NCBI RefSeq assembly: GCF_004342685.1
Contig: NZ_SMBZ01000005.1
Location: 37,282 to 101,281 of the forward strand
DNA from: Sphingobacterium alimentarium
Lineage (GTDB): Bacteria > Bacteroidota > Bacteroidia > Sphingobacteriales > Sphingobacteriaceae
Direction: 5' to 3'
DNA length: 64,000 nucleotides
The notes below the pieces were generated by a model that saw only the letters and a program-made list of their open reading frames with translations, did no database searches and was not told where the DNA came from. Shown in pieces: positions 58,282-64,000 of the stretch (the stretch's first letter is position 1; the number at the start of each line of letters is the position of its first letter). A program made the translations under genes and the position numbers.

Positions 58282-59125
58282 GTCTTGACGAGAAACGCGG
58301 GCTTGTTTGCCCTTCCTATAAGAAAATGAGCGTTTACAGGCAGTGCAAAGTTATTGAGTTACCCCGGAGCAGTTATTATTTTAAACCCAAGGGAGAATCT
58401 CTGTTCTGCAGGTTATGAATGCCATAGACCGTAAGTTTCTGAACTGTCCCTTTTACGGGGTAGAGCGCATGACGGACTATTTGAGGCAGGATCTGGGCTA
58501 TTTCGTTGGGCAGAAGCGGGTTCGTAGGCTGTATAAGCTCATGAACCTGAAAACCATACATCCTAAAAAGAATCAGAGCAAAGCAAACAAGGCAGACTAT
58601 AAATTTCCTTACCTGCTTAGGAACCTTAAAATCGAAAGGCCTGCTCAGGTATGGCAGGCGGATATCACTTACATCCCCATGTTTAAAGGTTTCATGTATA
58701 TGTTTGCTATCATCGATGTATATAGCCGAAAGATAATGGGCTGGGACGTATCCAATACAATGAATGCTGAATGGTGCAGGGATGTACTGGTAGATACGAT
58801 CCAAAGGCATGGTAAGCCCGAGATATTCAATACCGATCAGGGGTCTCAGTTTACATCTGAAGTTTTTGTGAAAGCCTTGCAGAAAAATGAGGTAAAGATA
58901 TCAATGGACGGCAAGGGTAGGGCGCTGGACAATATCTACATTGAAAGGTTCTGGGGATCGCTAAAAAGAGAGAAGATCTATCTCAATCCACCCAATGGTG
59001 GGGTTGACTTGTACAAACAGGTGAAGGATTATGTGCACTTCTACAACACCGAGAGAAGGCACAAGTCATTAGGACGAATAACACCAGATGAAAAGTTCTA
59101 TCAGGAAATTAAAAATGTATCGTAA
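58278..59125 (+). pseudogene. IS3-family transposase OrfB, frameshifted
   Basis: The reading from ATG 58278 stops after 46 codons (58418). The rest continues in another frame from about 58400 to 59125: VWQADITYIPMF, DQGSQFTSEV and YIERFWGSLKREKIYL supply the DDE triad. One base is missing near 58396-58408 (GESL/VLQVMNAIDRK region). The break is well downstream of the orfA/orfB junction where programmed frameshifting normally occurs, so the gene looks decayed. Confidence 0.85.
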
Positions 59126-59132
59126 TTATATC

Positions 59133-59486
59133 TTAGTTTAGTAAAAAGTTGTCCAGCAAACAGGGAGTATCATAAAAATATATCAACTTGCGTTCTCTTA
59201 ATTCCTCTTCAGAATAAGTAACTCCTTTATAAGTGGGGGCATCAAAATTACTATCAATTACTTCAATAACTATTTTATCGCCAACTTCCAACTCCCCTCC
59301 TTGCCAACTAACATAATTCTCAATATCAGAATCCATACCTCCGACATATAAATTAAGTTCCTCAGAACCATCCTTGCGGTGAACAGCACCTATTATGCAA
59401 TTTACCACATAATTTTGCTTATCAATTCCTGCCCTCGCTATTTTATCACCATTCAGGCTTACTTCAAATCCAACACTTTTGCTCAT
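59133..59486 (-). CDS. Hypothetical protein with IS-derived C-terminus
   Basis: 117 residues, soluble, mostly beta strands with acidic residues (GDKIARAGIDKQNYVVNCII, WQGGELEVGDKIVIEVIDSN, VTYSEEELRERKLIYFY). No family recognised; immunity-type proteins have a similar look, but that is a guess. The last dozen residues (DTPCLLDNFLLN) are encoded by the IS3 end, so the original C-terminus has been replaced. It may be non-functional. Confidence 0.6.
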   Translation of the reverse strand: MSKSVGFEVSLNGDKIARAGIDKQNYVVNCIIGAVHRKDGSEELNLYVGGMDSDIENYVSWQGGELEVGDKIVIEVIDSNFDAPTYKGVTYSEEELRERKLIYFYDTPCLLDNFLLN

Positions 59487-59532
59487 AATTCATTTTTAGT
59501 TAATAGACCTAAGTTAATAAAATATTCCTTTG

Positions 59533-59540
59533 TACCTTTG
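59533..59540 (+). promoter_or_regulatory. -7 box next to the aminotransferase start
   Basis: TACCTTTG ends four bases before the ATG at 59545, implying a leaderless or nearly leaderless transcript, as at 32841. Confidence 0.45.
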
Positions 59541-59544
59541 TGTT

Positions 59545-60732
59545 ATGATTAGTAACAGAGAGCTTTTCCTGAAAAATACAGCTCAAACATCGGAAAGTCC
59601 CCGACTTATAGAAATCGAAAAAGCCGAAGGTTCGTATTTGTATGGACCGCAAGGACAAAAATATTTAGACTTAGTTTCTGGTTTTAATGTAAGTAACATT
59701 GGTCACCGCCATCCCAAAGTAATCCAAGCTATTCAAGGCCAACTTGACAAATATTTGCACGTGACGGTATATGGCGAATTCGTACAAGCACCACAAGTAC
59801 AATTCGCGACAAAATTATTAGAAAACTTACCTTCTTCATTCGGCTCCGTTTATTTAACGAATTCGGGAGCAGAAGCTGTCGAAGGTTCAATGAAGATCGC
59901 GAAACGTTATACTGGTCGCAGACAAATTATTGCTGCTAAAAATGCCTACCATGGCAGCACACAAGGTGCATTAAGCTTGATCGGTGGCACTCAATACCAA
60001 GAAGCTTACGCTCCTCTCCTGCCAGAAATTGATTTTATAGAATACAACAATTTACTGGATTTAGACACTATCACAGAAAAGACTGCGGCTGTTATTGTCG
60101 AAGCTATTCAAGGTGAAGCAGGGGTTCGCGTTCCGATGGCAGCCTATATGCAGGCGCTTCGCGCTCGGTGTACAGCGGTTGGCGCTTTACTCATCTTTGA
60201 TGAGATACAAACTGGTTTTGGACGTACGGGTAAGTTGTTTGCGTTCGAACATTTTGACGTGGTACCTGATATCTTGATGCTTGCAAAAGGTATAGGCGGT
60301 GGCATGCCGTTGGGCGCATTTGTTGCTCCTAAACATATTATGGATGTGATAAAAGCCAATCCCATGTTGGGGCATATTACGACTTTCGGCGGGCACCCAG
60401 TTTCCTGTGCAGCAGCATTGGCATCGCTAGATGTCATTCTGGAAGAAAAATTAATTGAAGACGTAGAGCGAAAAGCAAAACTTTTCCGTCAGGAATTAGC
60501 ACATCCGAAAATCAAAGAAATCCGCGGATTGGGTTTGATGATGTGTTTGCAAGTAGAGAATTTCCATCAAGTATACAGTGTCAGTAAATATTGTGCAGAT
60601 CACGGCGTCATGATAGACTGGTATTTGCATTGTGAGACAGCACTGCGTGTAGCGCCACCGTTGACAATTTCTGATGATGAAATCTTGGAAGCCTGTCAGG
60701 TAATTTGCACAGCTATTGATAAATTCTGTTAA
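59545..60732 (+). CDS. Class III aminotransferase
   Basis: 395 residues from the ATG at 59545; a TTG five codons upstream is less likely. PLP class III features: LTNSGAEAVEGSMKIAKRYT (near 105), YHGSTQGALSL, IFDEIQTGFGRTG (near 215) and the PLP lysine in LMLAKGIGGGMPLGAF (near 250). It resembles acetylornithine/4-aminobutyrate-type enzymes, but no neighbouring arginine gene settles the substrate. Confidence 0.9.
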   Translation: MISNRELFLKNTAQTSESPRLIEIEKAEGSYLYGPQGQKYLDLVSGFNVSNIGHRHPKVIQAIQGQLDKYLHVTVYGEFVQAPQVQFATKLLENLPSSFGSVYLTNSGAEAVEGSMKIAKRYTGRRQIIAAKNAYHGSTQGALSLIGGTQYQEAYAPLLPEIDFIEYNNLLDLDTITEKTAAVIVEAIQGEAGVRVPMAAYMQALRARCTAVGALLIFDEIQTGFGRTGKLFAFEHFDVVPDILMLAKGIGGGMPLGAFVAPKHIMDVIKANPMLGHITTFGGHPVSCAAALASLDVILEEKLIEDVERKAKLFRQELAHPKIKEIRGLGLMMCLQVENFHQVYSVSKYCADHGVMIDWYLHCETALRVAPPLTISDDEILEACQVICTAIDKFC

Positions 60733-60764
60733 AATCGATATTTTAGGGTAATAAACCTTAAAAT

Positions 60765-61514
60765 ATGAAAGACAGAAGAGTATTTCTAAAACAATCCTTA
60801 GCAGCTATCGGTGCGACGGTTATAGGCTCTAATTTGGCCAATGCGGAATCGTTAGCTGCTAAAGAAAATAAAATCGCACTCCAAAAAAACGATATCATTC
60901 TGTTCCAAGGTGATTCGATCACAGACCATGGAAGAAGTAGGGATATAGTAGACCCGAATGATGTAGACGGCCTGGGAAAAGGCTACGCTGCACACGCTGC
61001 CAGAACGCTACTCCATCAACATGCTTCTAAAAATTTACAAATCTATAACCGCGGTATTGGTGGCCACAAAGTCCCTCAGTTAATCGATAGATGGCAGACC
61101 GATTGTGTGGATTTAAAGCCCACTGTTTTGAGTATTCTTATTGGTGTAAATGACTATTGGCACAAACGCAATGGAAATTACAGTGGTTCGGCAGCGGACT
61201 ATAAATCACAGTATCAAAAATTATTAGATATAACATTAGAAAGTTTGCCGAATGTAAAGTTGATAATAGGCGAACCTTTTGGTGTAAAGAATGTGCAACA
61301 TGTAGATGACTCTTGGTATCCTGAATTTGGCGACTATCAACGTGTAAGTAAAGAAATCGCTAAAGAGTACAAGGCCTCCTTTATTCCATATCAAAGCATA
61401 TTTGATAAAGCAGAACAATCAGCTCCTGGCGCTTATTGGGCTTACGACGGAGTACATACTTCTTTGGCTGGAATTAGCCTTATGGCTTCATCCGTTTTGA
61501 GTTGTTTTAAGTAA
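60765..61514 (+). CDS. SGNH/GDSL-family esterase, Tat-type signal
   Basis: 249 residues. The N-terminus MKDRRVFLKQSLAAIGATVI carries a twin-arginine-like RRxFLK motif before a hydrophobic stretch ending in ANA, predicting Tat export. The hydrolase core shows all SGNH blocks: FQGDSITDHG (near 47, catalytic Ser), RGIGGHKVP (Gly block), LIGVNDYW (Asn block) and DGVHTSLAG (Asp-His, near 230). Likely an esterase or deacetylase of carbohydrate or lipid in the envelope. Confidence 0.88.
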   Translation: MKDRRVFLKQSLAAIGATVIGSNLANAESLAAKENKIALQKNDIILFQGDSITDHGRSRDIVDPNDVDGLGKGYAAHAARTLLHQHASKNLQIYNRGIGGHKVPQLIDRWQTDCVDLKPTVLSILIGVNDYWHKRNGNYSGSAADYKSQYQKLLDITLESLPNVKLIIGEPFGVKNVQHVDDSWYPEFGDYQRVSKEIAKEYKASFIPYQSIFDKAEQSAPGAYWAYDGVHTSLAGISLMASSVLSCFK

Positions 61515-61562
61515 GAGGATTCTTCCGGATTAATCCTTAATACTAAGTTAACATTGGCTTTA

Positions 61563-61570
61563 TATCTTTG
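61563..61570 (+). promoter_or_regulatory. -7 box for the Pit transporter
   Basis: TATCTTTG matches TAnnTTTG, 22 bp before the ATG at 61592. Confidence 0.45.
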
Positions 61571-61591
61571 CCATGTTAAATTTTAATTTGT

Positions 61592-63850
61592 ATGGAGCAC
61601 TACCTTTATCTGGTTATTATTACCATCGCCGTCCTAGCTATCATTGACTTGATGGTGGGCGTAAGCAATGATGCTGTCAACTTTCTTAACTCGGGCTTAG
61701 GCTCCAAAGCACTTTCTTTCAGGCTGATCATGATACTTGCTTCTGCGGGTATATTATGTGGCGCCTTATTCTCCAGTGGAATGATGGAAATTGCCCGAAG
61801 CGGGATATATGTACCAAGCATGTTTAGCTTTAATGATGTCATGGTCATATTCTTGGCGGTCATGATCACCGATATTATCTTGCTAGATGTATTTAATTAT
61901 TTTGGTCTACCGACATCCACTACTGTATCTATTGTATTTGAATTATTAGGAGCAGCCGTTTGTCTTGCTTTATATAAAATATATACTACAACTGGTGAAT
62001 GGAGTACATTACCAGAATACATCAACACAGATAAAGCTACAGAAATTGTCGTAAGTATTCTTTTGTCCGTGGTGATATCCTTCACCCTGGGAATGCTTGT
62101 TCAATATGTTTCCCGCGTAATTTTCACTTTTCAATTTGAAAAAAGATTAAAGACTTTCGGCGTTTTATTTGGAGGTCTGGCTTTAGCATTAATCTCTTAC
62201 TTTATTCTGATCAAAGGTCTGAAATCAGTTACGTTTATTAGTAGCGACGTTAAACTTTGGATTACTACCCATGAATTACTCATCCTAGCAGGAAGTTTCG
62301 TATTCTTTACTATTCTTAGCTTTATTCTTACGCGACTGAACGTCAATATTCTTAAAGTTATTGTAGGGGTTGGAACCTTCGGTTTGGCACTTTCATTCGC
62401 AGGTAATGACTTGGTTAATTTCATCGGCGTGCCTGTAGCTGCTATACAGTCTATTGGTTTTTTCAAGGCAGCTGGGGGTGATCCTAATACGTATATGATG
62501 TCCGAATTGGCTTCATCAAATATAGTGGCGCCTATGTGGATTCTTACTGTGAGTGGATTGATTATGCTATTCACATTGTGGACATCTAAGAAAGCGCGTA
62601 CGGTAATCGAAACAGAGATGAACTTGAGTAGTCAAGATTCATCAAGCGAAAAATTCCAGCCAAACACCTTATCAAGATGGATTGTAAGAGGTTTTGTGAA
62701 CCTTGGAAATATCCTTTCTTATGTGATGCCTCGCACATTACAGACAAAATTGGATAAAAGATTTGAACAAGCTAGCACGTCGACGAAGCAGAAATCTGAT
62801 GACGAGCCTATGTTTGACATGGTGCGTGCGTCTGTCAATCTGATGGTGGCAAGTAGCTTAATTGCATTAGGTACTTCAATGAAATTGCCTTTATCAACTA
62901 CCTATGTTACTTTCATGGTAGCGATGGGTTCTGCATTTGCAGATAGAGCATGGGATAGAGAATCGGCCGTATACCGTGTATCTGGTGTATTCCATGTCAT
63001 TGGTGGATGGTTCTTTACTGCAGCTTGTGCATTCACAGGGGCGTTTATCATCGCTTATTTCTTAAAAATTGGTGGTATAGTAAGTTTTGTCGTGGCATTG
63101 ATTGTATTGGCTCTATTATTATTCCAAAATGCACGTAGTCACCGTCGCAAAGTGGCTGAACAAGCAGAACGTAAATTACAGCTCGAGAAGTCCGATATCC
63201 GTTCATTACAACAGGTAACTGAAGCAAGTGCTAATCAAATCAGTGAAGTAATTGCCAAATCCAACTTATTCTACAAAGAAGTAGTGGACAACCTGATCAA
63301 AACTGATCTGACCAATCTCGCGAAGAATAAAAAGTTGATTAAAAAGCTCAATAAGGATATTGATTCCAATAATGATAATCTATTCAACTTCATTCGAAAT
63401 CTGGATGACACCTCTGCAAAATCTAGCCGTTATTACATTATGGCACTTGGCTATTTGCAAGATATAGTTGAAAACTTATACATTATAAGTAATAATGCGC
63501 TTAATCATGTGGACAATAATCACAAGCCTTTGCGCGAATCAAGAGGTAAAGATTTGCAAATAATCTCTGACCAATTAGGCCTGTGGTACAGTGAAATCTA
63601 CACGATGTATAAGCGTCTCGAATTCTCGAATATCGAACAGGTGATGAAACAAAGAGATCCTATTCAGAAAACAATTAATATCCTGTTAGACAAACAGATT
63701 ACAGATATTAGAACTTCGGATTCAAGTCCGAAAAACACAAAACTTTATTTCTCTATTCTCCTCGAAACGAATGAGATGATAAGTTCGACATTCAAGCTAT
63801 TGCGTCTGCATTCAGAATTCTTGGTATTCAAGCAAGCAAATAATAAATAA
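61592..63850 (+). CDS. Pit-family inorganic phosphate transporter with PhoU-like C-terminus
   Basis: 752 residues. About ten membrane helices, with Pit motifs MVGVSNDAVNFLNSGLGSKA (near 20-40) and SFAGNDLVNFIGVPVAAIQS (near 270), the duplicated phosphate-binding GxxxDAVNF pattern. After about residue 540 comes a long helical PhoU-like domain (LFNFIRNLDDTSAKSSRYYI, LYIISNNALNHVDNN). Takes up phosphate, probably with a coupled cation; the fused PhoU-like tail may regulate uptake. Confidence 0.9.
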   Translation: MEHYLYLVIITIAVLAIIDLMVGVSNDAVNFLNSGLGSKALSFRLIMILASAGILCGALFSSGMMEIARSGIYVPSMFSFNDVMVIFLAVMITDIILLDVFNYFGLPTSTTVSIVFELLGAAVCLALYKIYTTTGEWSTLPEYINTDKATEIVVSILLSVVISFTLGMLVQYVSRVIFTFQFEKRLKTFGVLFGGLALALISYFILIKGLKSVTFISSDVKLWITTHELLILAGSFVFFTILSFILTRLNVNILKVIVGVGTFGLALSFAGNDLVNFIGVPVAAIQSIGFFKAAGGDPNTYMMSELASSNIVAPMWILTVSGLIMLFTLWTSKKARTVIETEMNLSSQDSSSEKFQPNTLSRWIVRGFVNLGNILSYVMPRTLQTKLDKRFEQASTSTKQKSDDEPMFDMVRASVNLMVASSLIALGTSMKLPLSTTYVTFMVAMGSAFADRAWDRESAVYRVSGVFHVIGGWFFTAACAFTGAFIIAYFLKIGGIVSFVVALIVLALLLFQNARSHRRKVAEQAERKLQLEKSDIRSLQQVTEASANQISEVIAKSNLFYKEVVDNLIKTDLTNLAKNKKLIKKLNKDIDSNNDNLFNFIRNLDDTSAKSSRYYIMALGYLQDIVENLYIISNNALNHVDNNHKPLRESRGKDLQIISDQLGLWYSEIYTMYKRLEFSNIEQVMKQRDPIQKTINILLDKQITDIRTSDSSPKNTKLYFSILLETNEMISSTFKLLRLHSEFLVFKQANNK

Positions 63851-63855
63851 AATAA

Positions 63856-63949
63856 TAAAAGGGGCCGTATCAAAACATCAAAAGTTAGATACGGCTTTTT
63901 ATTTTTTAATCGTCAGCTTCTTTCCTGAGTATTTCCTGAATTTGATATA
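63856..63949. repeat. 94-bp perfect inverted repeat, copy 2
   Basis: Exact reverse complement of 29497-29590, immediately downstream of the pit stop codon. It carries the pit terminator. On the minus strand a 22-residue ORF (MFFSKTRKIYQIQEILRKEA...) reads through it from 63974. Confidence 0.9.
63864..63903 (+). terminator. pit terminator (inside the 94-bp repeat)
   Basis: GCCGTATC/GATACGGC stem with a 16-nt loop followed by TTTTTATTTTTTAA. Confidence 0.8.
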
Positions 63950-64000
63950 TTTTCCTTGTTTTGGAAAAAAACATTTAAAAGTGCCTATTTAGGCTACTTT
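63950..64000. other. Right edge, end of an unseen transcript or gene
   Basis: AAGTGCCTA/TAGGCTACTT near the edge forms a bulged stem that may be a terminator of a gene outside the window. No ORF can be assigned. Confidence 0.3.

Larger units (their letters stand above)
57949..59172 (+). mobile_element. IS3-family insertion sequence, probably inactive
   Basis: About 1.2 kb. The inner ends CTGGACAACT (57965-57974) and AGTTGTCCAG (59147-59156) are perfect inverted repeats, and homology extends outward over about 28 bp with mismatches. Inside are orfA and a frameshifted orfB with IS3-type DDE transposase motifs. The right edge lies inside a neighbouring minus-strand gene. No clear target duplication was found, so exact edges are approximate. 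Confidence 0.85.

Noticed and set aside
58396..58418. Programmed frameshift in the IS3 transposase
   Set aside because: It is not at the orfA/orfB junction and no slippery run is seen there, so decay is more likely.
57949..59172. Target-site duplication at the IS3 ends
   Set aside because: Several alignments of the ends were tried; none gave a convincing matching flank.

Overview
The window looks like a chromosome segment of a Bacteroidota bacterium, most likely Sphingobacteriaceae (Sphingobacterium-like). This is inferred from AT-rich DNA, many TAnnTTTG-type -7 promoter boxes, CTnDOT-type conjugative element genes (RteC, DUF1896, DUF3945, Exc-like topoisomerase), a T9SS-type sorting domain and Bacteroidota-type housekeeping genes. 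No 16S rRNA or tRNA was seen, so the genus is not proven.

Region 1 (1 to about 29.5 kb) appears to be one end of an integrative conjugative element (ICE) that continues past the left edge. Its outer part carries ion-homeostasis genes: a TrkH/KtrB potassium channel subunit (cut by the window edge), the NhaA Na+/H+ antiporter, and a potassium-pump operon. That operon opens with a string of tiny membrane proteins and two related small soluble proteins, then KdpF, KdpA, KdpB, KdpC, a beta-barrel porin, a stand-alone KdpD sensor module and a separate histidine kinase. No KdpE-like regulator is present. The ICE backbone follows (13-29 kb): an RteC paralogue, a giant methylase-helicase, DUF1896, an ORF6N protein, topoisomerase III (Exc-like), DUF3945, two helix-turn-helix proteins (Xis2d/Xis2c-like) and a second RteC. 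A plus-strand defence-type cassette (DUF262/HNH protein plus a HEPN-like protein) is inserted in this minus-strand backbone. No integrase is visible.

Region 2 (29.6-41.5 kb) is core chromosome: carA with a possible leader attenuator, ywbE, an outer-membrane protein and holA; an orphan HsdR-N-like protein; clpP-clpX; amn; a SAM riboswitch followed by metY and hom; an NtrC-family regulator; and RNase P RNA.

Region 3 (41.6-47.8 kb) is a run of small ligand-binding or unknown proteins: DoxX, VOC, DUF1697, SRPBCC/AHSA1, HopJ, NlpE-like and YdeI/DUF1801.

Region 4 (47.8-64 kb) is again mostly core: a TPR protein, lon with an excellent sigma-54 promoter, a mini T9SS-tail protein, the Kup potassium transporter, an APC permease, an ACP phosphodiesterase, tyrS, a decayed IS3-family element that has given its neighbour a new C-terminus, a class III aminotransferase, a Tat-type SGNH hydrolase and a Pit phosphate transporter.

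A perfect 94-bp sequence occurs twice in inverted orientation (29497-29590 and 63856-63949), 34 kb apart. Each copy carries the terminator of the adjacent gene (carA or pit), and one sits at the ICE/chromosome junction.
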